This document shows positions 26,341-35,522 of a stretch of 64,000 nucleotides of DNA, piece by piece. The position numbers and the translations under genes are program-made. Below the pieces are notes generated by a model. It had not been told where the DNA came from. It did no database searches and saw only the letters and a program-made list of their open reading frames with translations. The stretch covers positions 3,844,001-3,908,000 of the forward strand of contig NZ_JARUMJ010000001.1 of NCBI RefSeq assembly GCF_036898465.1, in the 5' to 3' direction. This DNA comes from Streptomyces sp. B21-105 (GTDB taxonomy: Bacteria > Actinomycetota > Actinomycetes > Streptomycetales > Streptomycetaceae). How positions within the stretch are numbered: the stretch's first letter is position 1; the number at the start of each line of letters is the position of its first letter.

Positions 26341-27509
26341 TCGGTGATCGTGCCTCTCAGGTAACCGGCTGCGTGACGTGCGCGTTCGAGGACGTCGTCC
26401 AGGTCGTCGCCGTAGGTGTTGACGTGGCCGACCTTGCGGCCGGGCTTCACGTCCTTGCCGTACATGTGGATCTTCAGCTGGGGGTCGCGGGCCATGCAGT
26501 GCAGGTAGGCGGAGTACATGTCCGGGTAGTCGCCGCCGAGGACGTTGACCATGACCGTCCACTTGGCGCGCGGGCGCGGGTCGCCGAGGGGGAGGTCCAG
26601 GACCGCGCGGACGTGGTTGGCGAACTGCGAGGTGATCGCGCCGTCCATCGACCAGTGACCCGAGTTGTGCGGGCGCATCGCCAGTTCGTTGACGAGGACG
26701 CGGTGGGAGCCGTCGGCGTCGCGGACCTCGAACATCTCGACCGCGAGGTGGCCGACGACGTCCAGTTCCTTGGCGATCCGCAGCGCCATCTCCTCGGCCC
26801 GCAGCGCGAGGGCCTCGTCCAGGCCGGGGGCTGGGGCGATCACGGTGTCGCAGACGCCGCCGACCTGCCGGGACTCGACGACCGGGTACGCGACCGCCTG
26901 ACCGTGCGGGGAGCGCACGACGTCGGCGGCGAGTTCGCGCACGTAGTCGACCTTCTCCTCGGCCAGCACGGGGACGCCGGCCCGGAAGGGGTCCGCGGCC
27001 TCCTCGGCGGAGTCGACGACCCACACGCCCTTGCCGTCGTAGCCGCCGCGGACGGTCTTCAGGACCACCGGGAAGCCGTCGCCCTCGGCGCCCTCGGCCA
27101 GGCCTTCGGCGGCGAAGGCGGCCACGTCGGCCGGGTCCGTCACAATCCGGTGCCGTGGGCACGGGACGCCGATCGCGTCGAGTCTGGCGCGCATCACCCC
27201 CTTGTCCTGGGCGTGCACCAGCGCGTCGGGGCCCGGGCGGACGGGAATGCCGTCCGCCTCCAGCGCCCGAAGATGCTCGGTGGGAACGTGTTCGTGATCG
27301 AAGGTGATCACATCGCACCCGCGTGCGAATTCGCGGAGCGTGTCGAGATCGCGATAGTCGCCGATGACGACATCGCTCACGACCTGCGCCGCGGAATCCT
27401 GAGGGGTGTCACTGAGGAGCTTGAACCTTATGCCGAGCGGGATGCCCGCCTCGTGTGTCATACGAGCGAGCTGGCCCCCGCCGACCATGCCGACTACCGG
27501 GAACGTCAC
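26337..27509 (-). CDS. purK: N5-carboxyaminoimidazole ribonucleotide synthase, PurK
   Basis: 390 residues from GTG 27509. ATP-grasp enzyme that carboxylates AIR with bicarbonate. Seen: [11 protein letters not shown] at the N-terminus, [16 protein letters not shown] (ATP loop), AVEMFE and [13 protein letters not shown] near the metal site. First gene of a purK-purE-dipeptidase set read leftward. A GATACCCT about 8 bp before the GTG could be a -10 box for a leaderless transcript. Confidence 0.95.
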   Translation of the reverse strand: MTFPVVGMVGGGQLARMTHEAGIPLGIRFKLLSDTPQDSAAQVVSDVVIGDYRDLDTLREFARGCDVITFDHEHVPTEHLRALEADGIPVRPGPDALVHAQDKGVMRARLDAIGVPCPRHRIVTDPADVAAFAAEGLAEGAEGDGFPVVLKTVRGGYDGKGVWVVDSAEEAADPFRAGVPVLAEEKVDYVRELAADVVRSPHGQAVAYPVVESRQVGGVCDTVIAPAPGLDEALALRAEEMALRIAKELDVVGHLAVEMFEVRDADGSHRVLVNELAMRPHNSGHWSMDGAITSQFANHVRAVLDLPLGDPRPRAKWTVMVNVLGGDYPDMYSAYLHCMARDPQLKIHMYGKDVKPGRKVGHVNTYGDDLDDVLERARHAAGYLRGTITE

Positions 27510-27707
27510 GCCCCCAGGGTATCGGCCACGCCACCGCGGCCGGATCCCGCGCCTCTTACCGGGCCCTTTCCCTGCTCATACCCGCCGTATCGCCGCATCT
27601 GCCCCGTCGGGCGCGGTCCGGTGAGCGGCACCACAGGAAACCGGCAGGAGTGGTGGTTAGCATGGCTGGGTTGACGAAACCGAACCCGGACGGGGGCCTG
27701 TACGACC

Positions 27708-28283
27708 ATGGCGCATGGTTCCTCGGGGCTGAAGAGGCTCGTCCACGAGCTGGCCAAGTTCGGAGCCGTGGGCGGTGCGGGGCTGTTGGTCAACCTCGGC
27801 GTGTTCAACCTCGTCCGCCATCTCACCGATCTGCAGGTGGTGCGGGCGAGTCTGCTCGCGACGTTCGTGTCCATCCTCTTCAACTACGTCGGGTTCCGTT
27901 ACTTCACCTACCGTGACCGCGACAAGGGCGGGCGGACCCGGGAACTGACGCTGTTCCTGCTGTTCAGCGCAGTGGGCGCGGTGATCGAGAACGGGCTGCT
28001 GTTCGTGGCGACCTACGGTTTCGGCTGGGACAGCCCGCTGCAGAACAACGTGTTCAAGTTCGTCGGCATCGGGGTCGCGACGCTGTTCCGGTTCTGGTCC
28101 TACCGGACCTGGGTCTTCCGCGCGCTGCCCGTGACAGAGGCTGCGACGGAGGCCGGGCCGGACGCGGGGCCGGACGCCGCGGCAGAGGCTGTGACGGCGC
28201 CCACGCCCGGCACGGAGTCGTTCCGCGCGGTGGCCGAGCAGGGCAGGAGGCCCACCCCGAAGGCTTCGCAGCGGGTCGGCTGA
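27708..28283 (+). CDS. GtrA-family membrane protein
   Basis: 191 residues from ATG 27708. Four predicted membrane helices within residues 15-135 (FGAVGGAGLLVNLGVFNLV, LLATFVSILFNYVGFRYFTY, LFLLFSAVGAVIENGLLFV, FKFVGIGVATLFRFWSYRTWVF), the standard GtrA layout. GtrA proteins are linked to moving or presenting polyprenyl-linked sugars. A hydrophilic Ala/Pro/Thr tail of about 50 residues follows. Divergent from purK. Confidence 0.88.
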   Translation: MAHGSSGLKRLVHELAKFGAVGGAGLLVNLGVFNLVRHLTDLQVVRASLLATFVSILFNYVGFRYFTYRDRDKGGRTRELTLFLLFSAVGAVIENGLLFVATYGFGWDSPLQNNVFKFVGIGVATLFRFWSYRTWVFRALPVTEAATEAGPDAGPDAAAEAVTAPTPGTESFRAVAEQGRRPTPKASQRVG

Positions 28284-28731
28284 GCTGCTGCGCCATTGAG
28301 CCATCCGTGGGGGTCGCGGCCGTCCGGGAGGTCGGCGGGGCCGGGGCGTCCGGTCGTCGACGGGCCCGGCGCCGACCGGGAATCGGCGGGCCCGTGATCG
28401 CCCGGGAAGCCGGCCGGTCGGTGGCCTTCCGGGAGACGACAGGCAAGTGCCCGCCCGCGACACGGCGGACCCGGAGCCGCTCGGTCGTCGACGGGCCCCG
28501 TGATCGCCCCGCAAGCCGGCCGGTCGGTGGCCTTCCGGGAGACGGCAGGCCCGTGGCCGACCGGGAGACGACAGGCCCGGGGCCGTCCGGGACACGGCGG
28601 GCCGGGGCCGACCGCGACACGGCGGGCCGGGGCCGACCGCGACACGGCGGGCCGGGGCCGACCGCGACACGGCGGGCCGGGGCCGACCGGGAAGTCGGCG
28701 GGCCGGGGCCGTCCGGGAAGTCGGCGGTTAC
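28284..28731. repeat. GC-rich repeat region with a 25-bp tandem array
   Basis: No gene. From 28591 to 28690 a 25-bp unit beginning GACACGGCGGGCCGGGGCC is repeated four times (the last with one mismatch), followed by two degenerate part-copies to about 28731. Upstream, a block containing AAGCCGGCCGGTCGGTGGCC occurs twice about 106 bp apart (around 28405 and 28511). The array ends at the histidine kinase stop codon. 25 bp is not a multiple of three, so no coding frame is kept. Confidence 0.85.
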
Positions 28732-30002
28732 CTGACGGTCGGTTCCTCGTCGTTCGCCTTGCGCGTCTGCGGGGCGGTGCGGGACAGGAAGAGGCCGAAG
28801 ACCGGGGGCTGTGCCTGCAGCATCTCCAGGCGGCCGCCGTCGGCCTCCGCCAGGTCGCGGGCCACGGCCAGGCCGATGCCGGTGGAGTTGCGGCCGCTGA
28901 TCGCCCGCTCGAAGATGCGGGCCCCCAGGTCGGCCGGGACCCCCGGCCCCTCGTCGGTCACCTCGACGACGGCCTGGTTGCCGGTGACCCGGGTGCGCAG
29001 CGCCACCGTGCCGCCGCCGTGCATGAGGGAGTTCTCGATCAGGGCGGCCAGGACCTGGGCGACCGCGCCGGGCGTGCCCACCGCGCGCAGATGCCGTTTG
29101 CCGGAGCTGACGATGGCCCGGCCGACGCCCCGGTACGCGGGCCGCCACTCGGCGAGCTGCTGCTGGATGACCTCGTCGAGGTCGAAGGTCACGGCGGAGC
29201 CGGTGCGCGGGTCCCGGGCGTTGGTCAGCAGGCGTTCCACGACGTCCGTCAGACGCTCCACCTGGGTCAGCGCGATCGTGGCTTCCTCCTTCACCGTGTC
29301 GAGGTCGTCGGTGAGGGTGATCTCCTCCAGGCGCATGGAGAGCGCCGTCAGGGGGGTGCGCAGCTGGTGGGAGGCGTCCGCCGCGAGCCGTCGTTCGGCG
29401 GTGAGCATGCGGGCGATGCGCTCCGCGGAGGAGTCGAGGACGTCGGCGACCCGGTCCAGCTCGGGGACGGCGTACCGCTTGTGGCGAGGGCGCGGGTCGC
29501 CCGAGCCGAGGCGTTCGGCGGTCTCGGCGAGGTCGGTCAGGGGCGAGGCGAGACGGTTGGCCTGGCGGATGGCCAGCAGGACCGCGGCGACCACCGCGAG
29601 CAGCGCCACGAGGGCGATGATCAGCAGGGTGCGGCCGACCTCCCGGGTCACCGTGGAGCGCGGTTCCTGGACCAGGACGGTCTCGCCCTCCTCGCCGCTG
29701 GCCTGCGCCTTGATGACGTCGCCGGTGGGCTTGGTCCCGACCTGGATGACCGGCCGGCCGGGGATACGGACCTCGGCGTAACGGTCCTGCGTGACCTGGT
29801 CGCGCAGTATGTCCGGGGAGACGTTCTCCGAGCCGACCAGCCGACTGTCCACGATGCTGGCCAGCCGCAGCGCCTCGGAGTCGACACGCTCCTGGGCGCT
29901 GTTGCTGATCGTGCGGGTCTCGACGATGACGAGGGACACCCCGAACACGGCGATGACGACGAGCACCACGGCAAGGGTGGACTGGATCAGACGGCGGCGC
30001 AC
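28728..30002 (-). CDS. Two-component sensor histidine kinase
   Basis: 424 residues from GTG 30002, with GGAGG five bases upstream. Membrane helices at about 9-28 and 124-146 bracket a ~95-residue extracellular sensor. A HAMP linker follows (about 147-200), then the phospho-acceptor His212 in DASHQLRTPLTAL, and an HATPase domain (ALIENSLMHGG, DEGPGVP, GIGLAVARDLAEADGG). It pairs with the OmpR-type regulator just upstream on the same strand, 160 bp away. The signal is unknown. Confidence 0.92.
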   Translation of the reverse strand: MRRRLIQSTLAVVLVVIAVFGVSLVIVETRTISNSAQERVDSEALRLASIVDSRLVGSENVSPDILRDQVTQDRYAEVRIPGRPVIQVGTKPTGDVIKAQASGEEGETVLVQEPRSTVTREVGRTLLIIALVALLAVVAAVLLAIRQANRLASPLTDLAETAERLGSGDPRPRHKRYAVPELDRVADVLDSSAERIARMLTAERRLAADASHQLRTPLTALSMRLEEITLTDDLDTVKEEATIALTQVERLTDVVERLLTNARDPRTGSAVTFDLDEVIQQQLAEWRPAYRGVGRAIVSSGKRHLRAVGTPGAVAQVLAALIENSLMHGGGTVALRTRVTGNQAVVEVTDEGPGVPADLGARIFERAISGRNSTGIGLAVARDLAEADGGRLEMLQAQPPVFGLFLSRTAPQTRKANDEEPTVR

Positions 30003-30162
30003 GGTGCCCTCCGGGGCGGTGACGTGACGAGAGCGGTTTGCACAGCGCCCTCGAGGGGCGCGGGGAACTGCGCGACCGGCCCCCCGTCGGCCCGAGGACG
30101 CGCATCCCGCACAAGCCGAGTCGATGGTGACGCGCGTCGCCCCGGCGACCCCGGCGGAGCAG

Positions 30163-30840
30163 TCAGCTCTTCTCGAAGCGGAAGCCCACACCCCGCACGG
30201 TGGCGATGTAGCGGGGGTTGGCCGCGTCGTCGCCGAGCTTCTTGCGCAGCCAGGAGATGTGCATGTCGAGGGTCTTGGTCGACGACCACCAGGTCGTGTC
30301 CCACACCTCGCGCATCAGCTGGTCGCGGGTGACGACCCGGCCCGCGTCGCGCACCAGGACCCGCAGCAGGTCGAACTCCTTGGCGGTGAGCTGGAGTTCG
30401 TCCTCGCCCATCCACGCGCGGTGCGACTCGACGTCGATGCGCACGCCGTGCGTGGCGGGCGGCTGCTGCGGTTCGGACGCGCCGCGCCGCAGCAGGGCCC
30501 GGACCCGGGCGAGGAGTTCGGCCAGCCGGAAGGGCTTGGTGACGTAGTCGTCCGCGCCCGCGTCCAGGCCGACGACGGTGTCCACCTCGTCGGCGCGCGC
30601 GGTCAGGATCAGGATCGGGATGGCGTGGCCCTCGGAGCGCAGCCGCCGGGCCACCTCCAGGCCGTCCATGCCGGGCAGACCGAGGTCCAGCACGACCAGG
30701 TCGACGCCGCCCTGCATTCCGGCGTCCAGCGCGGTGGGGCCGTCCTCGCGCACCTCGACCTCGTAGCCCTCCCTGCGCAGGGCGCGGGCCAGCGGCTCCG
30801 AGATGGACGCGTCGTCCTCGGCGAGCAGTACTCGGGTCAT
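30163..30840 (-). CDS. OmpR-family response regulator
   Basis: 225 residues. Receiver domain with acidic pocket LAEDD (7-10), phospho-acceptor Asp52 (VVLDLGLPGMDG), Thr80 and Lys102 (YVTKPF). Winged-helix DNA-binding domain at about 130-222 (LTAKEFDLLRVLV, MHISWLRKKLGDD, TVRGVGFRFE). Transcribed before its partner kinase. Divergent from the peptide transporter gene, with a 556-bp gap. Confidence 0.95.
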   Translation of the reverse strand: MTRVLLAEDDASISEPLARALRREGYEVEVREDGPTALDAGMQGGVDLVVLDLGLPGMDGLEVARRLRSEGHAIPILILTARADEVDTVVGLDAGADDYVTKPFRLAELLARVRALLRRGASEPQQPPATHGVRIDVESHRAWMGEDELQLTAKEFDLLRVLVRDAGRVVTRDQLMREVWDTTWWSSTKTLDMHISWLRKKLGDDAANPRYIATVRGVGFRFEKS

Positions 30841-31396
30841 GAGCTGATGGTAGTCCGCGGCGGGCGGCGGTCCAGGTGTGATCGCCCACGCGCTTTCTTA
30901 CCTCGGACATTCCGGACCGCAGGACCGTGGACGACCGTGGGACGACCGGCGGACGACCGCGGGACGACCGCGGGTGTTGGTACGGACCTTCGGTCGAGGG
31001 ATGGCATCACAGTGGGGACCTTCGAAGTATTGGCCACGGTTCCTTGATCACCTGTGATTCGTGTCGCAAGTCCTTCTATATGCGGCGTTGTGCTGTCGTA
31101 TGGTGAAAGAACGCCTGTAGTTGTAGTGCACAAGGACCTTTGGCGGTCGGCTCGACGCTGAGGGTCTCTTCTTTGTGCCTCTTCTGTGTGCGGGCCGGTC
31201 CGCCGGCCCCGAAAAGCGACCTGTGGCCGGGCCTCCGACGAGGGGGCGTCGATCCCGGTGGTCGCCGCCCACCGCTTCGCGACCCGGAGCGGACTCCCCC
31301 GGGCGTAGGGGTGGGCGACGCGGTCCGCCGGTGCCGGCCAGCCCCCCACCGGGCGCGCAACGCTCTTGCGGCGCGTCCCGAGCAGCAAGGAACGAC
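30841..31396. other. Intergenic region between response regulator and peptide transporter
   Basis: No gene seen. It has a short direct repeat of GACGACCG(C/T)GGGACGACCG type at about 30928-30975 and an AT-richer part at about 31040-31130 (CTTCTATATGCGGCG, TATGGTGAAAGAACG) where promoters for both divergent genes probably lie. I could not assign -35/-10 pairs with confidence. Confidence 0.4.
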
Positions 31397-32893
31397 ATGG
31401 CGTCCAGCCTGACGAAGGACTCGGTCCGCCCGGGCACGGCCGGCTCCGGGAAAACCTTCTTCGGCCACCCTCGCGGACTGGCCACACTCTTCATGACCGA
31501 GATGTGGGAGCGTTTCTCCTACTACGGCATGCGGGCCCTGCTCCCGCTGTACCTGGTCGCCCCCGGCGGCCTGCATCTCAGTGCCGCGACGGCGACCGCG
31601 GTCTACTCGGTCTACCTGTCGCTCGTGTACCTGCTCGCCCTGCCCGGCGGCTGGTTCGCGGACCGCGTGCTCGGCCCCCGCAGGACCGTCGCGGTCGCCG
31701 GCGCGATCATCATGCTCGGCCATCTGACGCTCGCGCTGCCGAACGCCGGCACCTTCTACGCGGGTCTCGGCCTGGTCGCCATCGGCTCGGGCCTGCTCAA
31801 GGCCAACATCTCCACGATGGTCGGCCACCTCTACGACGGGCCCGACGACCCGCGCCGGGACGGCGGCTTCACGCTGTTCTACATCGGCATCAACCTGGGA
31901 GCGTTCGCCGCGCCGCTGATCATCGGCACCATCGGTGAGAACGTCAACTGGCACCTGGGCTTCGCGCTCGCCGCGCTCGGCATGGGCCTGGGCCTCACCC
32001 AGTTCCTGCTCGGCGGCCGGCGCCTGAGCGCCCGCTCGGACTTCGTCCCCACGCCGCTGTCGGCGCAGGAGAAGGCGGCCACGCTGCGCAAGGCCGCGTT
32101 CTGGGCGGCCGTTGCGATCGTCTTCTACGCCGTCGTGGGCGTCTCCGGCGTCTACACGCTGAACTGGCTGCTGGTGCCGATCACGGTGGCCGGCCTGGTC
32201 ATCCCGGTCCTCGTCATCGCCCGGATGAAGCGGGACAAGGAGCTGGACAGCGCCGAGCAGTCCAAGCTGACGGCGTACGTCTGGTTCTTCGTCGCCGCGG
32301 CCGTGTTCTGGATGATCTACGACCAGGGCGGTTCGACGCTGTCCCTGTTCGCGGAGTCCTCGGCGAAGAACAGCGTCTTCGGCTGGGCCTTCCCGGTCTC
32401 CTGGTACCAGTCGGTCAACCCGGTCCTGATCATGGCGCTGGCGCCGCTCTTCGCGTGGGCCTGGCTGGCGCTGGCCCGGCGCGGCAAGGAGCCGAGCACC
32501 GCGACGAAGTTCGCGATGGGCCTCGTGCTGGTCGGTGCGTCGTTCTTCCTGTTCCTGGCCCCGCTGGCGATCGCCGAGGGCGGTCACAAGGCGGCCGCGC
32601 TGTGGCTGGCGGCGATCTACTTCGTGCAGACCGTCGGCGAGCTGACGCTCTCCCCGGTCGGCCTGTCCGTCACCACGAAGATGGCGCCCGCGAAGTACGC
32701 CTCGCAGATGATGGGCGTCTGGTTCCTGGCCGTCACCGCGGGCGACGCCACGACCGGCCTGCTGTCCATCGCCGGCGTCGACCTCAACGGAACGGGCATC
32801 GTGGCCCTGGAGGCCCTGCTCGCCGTCATCGCCGGCGCGGCGGTGTGGATGTTCCGCAAGAAGGTCAAGGAGCTCATGGGGGACGTGCACTGA
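31397..32893 (+). CDS. POT/PTR family proton-coupled oligopeptide transporter
   Basis: 498 residues from ATG 31397. Begins with the family signature FFGHPRGLATLFMTEMWERFSYYGMRALLP containing the E-R-F-S-Y-Y-G motif used for proton coupling, and has FYIGINLGAF (PTR2 second signature) near 175. About 14 hydrophobic segments are readable. It imports di- and tripeptides with protons. Stand-alone gene, ended by a strong hairpin. Confidence 0.93.
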   Translation: MASSLTKDSVRPGTAGSGKTFFGHPRGLATLFMTEMWERFSYYGMRALLPLYLVAPGGLHLSAATATAVYSVYLSLVYLLALPGGWFADRVLGPRRTVAVAGAIIMLGHLTLALPNAGTFYAGLGLVAIGSGLLKANISTMVGHLYDGPDDPRRDGGFTLFYIGINLGAFAAPLIIGTIGENVNWHLGFALAALGMGLGLTQFLLGGRRLSARSDFVPTPLSAQEKAATLRKAAFWAAVAIVFYAVVGVSGVYTLNWLLVPITVAGLVIPVLVIARMKRDKELDSAEQSKLTAYVWFFVAAAVFWMIYDQGGSTLSLFAESSAKNSVFGWAFPVSWYQSVNPVLIMALAPLFAWAWLALARRGKEPSTATKFAMGLVLVGASFFLFLAPLAIAEGGHKAAALWLAAIYFVQTVGELTLSPVGLSVTTKMAPAKYASQMMGVWFLAVTAGDATTGLLSIAGVDLNGTGIVALEALLAVIAGAAVWMFRKKVKELMGDVH

Positions 32894-32950
32894 CGTCCAC
32901 TGCCGTGCTGACGGAGGCGGACGTGCGCTGACGTCCGCTCCCGGATTGCC

Positions 32951-32988
32951 GGAGGGCCGCCGTACCCGGGTGGGTGCGGCGGCCCTCC
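32951..32988. terminator. Bidirectional terminator
   Basis: GGAGGGCCGCCG (32951-32962) pairs with CGGCGGCCCTCC (32977-32988), a 12-bp stem with a 14-base loop between the converging transporter and surface-protein operons. Confidence 0.75.
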
Positions 32989-33013
32989 GTCGTCGTCCTC
33001 GTCCTCGCGCGGC

Positions 33014-34339
33014 TCAGTCCGCCCTCCTCCTGGGCATGAACGTGAACACCGCGCCGCCCAGCAGGATCGCCGTGCCCGCCACGAGTCCCAGGGCCTTCAG
33101 CGCGCCGTGGTCGCCGGAGCCCGTCTCCGCGAGACCGCCGCTCGTCGACGTCGACCCGCCCGCGGACGACGAGCCACCTCCGCCGGACGCGCCGCTCGCC
33201 TGTTCCGCGGTGTTCAGCGTGAGGGAGACGGCCGTGCTGTCCGGCGTACAGGTGGTGGTCGTGCCCATGGCCTCGACGGTGAGGACACCCGGGGAGAGCG
33301 TGGACTCACCGGTCGCGCCGGGTTTGTAGACGCCCTTGAGGTCCGGGATCTGGATCGGGCTGTTCTGCGGGATCGGCGCCGCGTTCAGCGGGCCCTCCAC
33401 CCTCACCGAACCCTTGTCCGCGCCGCCCAGCACGACCTGCAGGATCGGCTTCACCTTGCCGGCCGGGATGTCGATCGGGCTGTCCATGACCGACTTCTTG
33501 AACTGCACGGTGAGGTCGTAACTCCCGCCGTTCTTCTTGGCGTTGATCTGGATGGGCGAGGTCGCCTTCTTCACGCCGATCGGCGACTGGCAGGTGTACG
33601 GGATGTCGACGGCCTTGCCGGTGAAGTCGGTCGCGCCGCTGTCGCCGGTCCCGGAGGCCGACGGGGAGCCGCTGGGCGTGGGGGACGCGCTCGGCGACGG
33701 TGACTGGCTCTTCGAGGGGTCGGGGGATGCGCTGGGCGAGGACGAACCCGATCCCGAACTCCCCGATCCCGCCGTCACGGTGATGGTCGCCGCGGGCTGC
33801 ACGGCCTCCGTCGGCGCGCACTTGGTGTCCGTCGACAGCGCGTTGACGACGTAGGCGTCCGGCGTCAGCGTCACCCGTCCGGCCGCCGTCAGCTTCAGTG
33901 TGCCCTTCATGTCGGACAGCGTCATCGCACCGCCCTTGGGGATCGCCGGGTTCTCGCGCGGCCCCTGCACCGCGATGTCCGCGCTCTGCGCGCCGGCCGC
34001 CTTGAGGGTGCCGGACGGCTGTACCGAGTTCGCGGGCAGGTCGATGATGTCCGGGTTCTTCGACGCGGCCTGGGTGAACTTCCAGACGACGTCGACGGTG
34101 TCACCGACCTTCGCGGTGGCCGGCGCGCTGATCTCGACCTTGGTGGTGCCGTTGACGTCGGGCAGGCCGATGCCCGAGGGCGGTACGCACTTGGTGGCGT
34201 AGGCGACCTCCGCGGCCTGTGCCGGTGCGGCGGTCGCACCCAGCAGGACAGCCGCCCCGGTGAGCATGACGGCGGCGCCCGCCGCGGCCGCTCGCTTCCG
34301 GGCGGGCGACCGCTCGGAGGACATGGCTCTCTCACTCAC
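33014..34339 (-). CDS. Sortase-anchored surface protein (LAETG) with two related beta domains
   Basis: 441 residues from GTG 34339 behind AGGAAGG; the start overlaps the upstream gene. Signal peptide to about residue 42 (AAPAQA). Two related domains (about 45-190 and 245-370), each with a leading Cys after a YxxxC-type start (YATKC, IPYTC), a central DLPANSVQP / DIPAGKVKP motif and a final TKCAP / TTCTP. A Ser/Pro linker (about 192-238) separates them. The C-terminus is LAETG, a hydrophobic stretch and RRRAD: a cell-wall sorting signal of the LAXTG type used by class E sortases. The domain resembles an actinobacterial DUF I believe to be DUF6801-like. Last gene of a four-gene operon. Confidence 0.85.
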   Translation of the reverse strand: MSERAMSSERSPARKRAAAAGAAVMLTGAAVLLGATAAPAQAAEVAYATKCVPPSGIGLPDVNGTTKVEISAPATAKVGDTVDVVWKFTQAASKNPDIIDLPANSVQPSGTLKAAGAQSADIAVQGPRENPAIPKGGAMTLSDMKGTLKLTAAGRVTLTPDAYVVNALSTDTKCAPTEAVQPAATITVTAGSGSSGSGSSSPSASPDPSKSQSPSPSASPTPSGSPSASGTGDSGATDFTGKAVDIPYTCQSPIGVKKATSPIQINAKKNGGSYDLTVQFKKSVMDSPIDIPAGKVKPILQVVLGGADKGSVRVEGPLNAAPIPQNSPIQIPDLKGVYKPGATGESTLSPGVLTVEAMGTTTTCTPDSTAVSLTLNTAEQASGASGGGGSSSAGGSTSTSGGLAETGSGDHGALKALGLVAGTAILLGGAVFTFMPRRRAD

Positions 34340-35522
34340 GTGGATCCCTTCCTGTGGGGAGTCGTGTGGCTTGTGGGGCTTGTGGGGCTTGTGAGGCTTG
34401 TGGGGCTATGGAGCCTGCGGAGGTTGCGGGGCCTGCGGGGCTTTTGAGGCGGGAGGCCGCGCCCGGAGCGCTGTCCGGGGAGAACCACGGCAGGGACGCG
34501 TTCGACAGGACGGGAGGCGCGGGCTCCGGGGCCCGGCCTCGCCGCAGGCGCCTCGGGCGCCTCGGGCGGGGGTCGTGAGCCGGCTGCCGGTCCGCCGGAC
34601 GGGGGCGCACCCGGTCCACCACGGCCATCCCGACGCGGAACAGCGCCGCCGGCACCACCAGGCAGAGCAGGATCCAGAAGAGGGTCACGCCCCAGGGGCG
34701 GCCGACGCCCCACGGCTGCTCGGCGAGGACCCTCCCGCCGTATTCGAGGGAGACGGCGTAGTCGCCGTGGGCGCCGGCCGCGAGCTCCACGGGCAGTTCG
34801 ACGCGGGCCTTCCCGCCGGGGGGGATCGTGCCGGACCACTGGCGCTCGTCCCACTGCGGGGCGAACACCCCGTGCGCGGTGCCGACGCGGAAGACGGGGT
34901 TCTCGACGGGGCCGGTGCCCACGTTGCCGACGGTGAAGACGAGCGTGCGGGAGGGTGGCGCGCCGAACCAGGTGAGCAGACCGCCGGAACCCTCGAGCCG
35001 GGTGTCGGTGAGCACCGACAGCCGTCCGCCGGTCGTCGCCGCGGGCAGCGGCCGGACGGGGTGCCCGGCCACCTGGAACACCGCGTCGGCCTGCGCCTTC
35101 GCGCCGGTCGCGGTGGCCGCGTGCACCACGCACGGACAGGGCGCCGGCGGTTCGGCCACCGGCAGCGGCCGGCTGAAGCGGCCGTCGGCGTCGGCGGTGA
35201 CGGCGCGACCGTCGGCGTTGGCGCAGGAGTTGGTCCCGCCGACGACCCCCCGGGCCGGCGTCGCCTGCCCGCAGATCAGCAGCATCACCAGCGTGCGCGG
35301 CCGCCAGCCGCTGCCGTTGACGGTGACCGAACCCCCGGCGCCCGCCTGGGCGGTGGACAGCGTGAGGGCCGGCTTGCCGGCGGCGGCCCGCGGGACCGCG
35401 GCGGCCGCCGACGGCGACAGAAACGGCAGGAGCAGGGTCAGGGTCAGCAACAGGAGCAGCAGCTGGGACGGGAGCACGGTCGGGCTCGTCGCCGTCAGCG
35501 TGCTCCGCGGCTTGCCTCTCAC
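34332..35522 (-). CDS. Neocarzinostatin-fold membrane-anchored surface protein
   Basis: 396 residues from GTG 35522, overlapping the previous stop (GTGA). Signal peptide up to about residue 43. Residues 50-155 match the neocarzinostatin family (LTLSTAQAGAGGSVTVNGSGW, ICGQ, NSCANADGRAVTADADGRF, CPCVVHA) with Cys84/100/129/131 for the usual disulfides. A second beta-sandwich region (about 160-272) follows, then a membrane helix at 278-303 and a Pro/Ala/Gln-rich cytoplasmic tail of some 90 residues. The neocarzinostatin fold is known from enediyne carrier proteins but is also common on actinobacterial surface proteins; no enediyne genes are nearby. Confidence 0.8.
   Translation of the reverse strand: MRGKPRSTLTATSPTVLPSQLLLLLLTLTLLLPFLSPSAAAAVPRAAAGKPALTLSTAQAGAGGSVTVNGSGWRPRTLVMLLICGQATPARGVVGGTNSCANADGRAVTADADGRFSRPLPVAEPPAPCPCVVHAATATGAKAQADAVFQVAGHPVRPLPAATTGGRLSVLTDTRLEGSGGLLTWFGAPPSRTLVFTVGNVGTGPVENPVFRVGTAHGVFAPQWDERQWSGTIPPGGKARVELPVELAAGAHGDYAVSLEYGGRVLAEQPWGVGRPWGVTLFWILLCLVVPAALFRVGMAVVDRVRPRPADRQPAHDPRPRRPRRLRRGRAPEPAPPVLSNASLPWFSPDSAPGAASRLKSPAGPATSAGSIAPQASQAPQAPQATRLPTGRDPRE

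Noticed and set aside
28591..28690. Tandem repeats that might be read as a CRISPR array
   Set aside because: The 25-bp units are directly joined with no spacers and no cas genes are present.
34332..35522. Neocarzinostatin fold taken as a sign of an enediyne antibiotic cluster
   Set aside because: No polyketide, self-resistance or enediyne genes are nearby; the fold occurs on many actinobacterial surface proteins and here is fused to a membrane helix.
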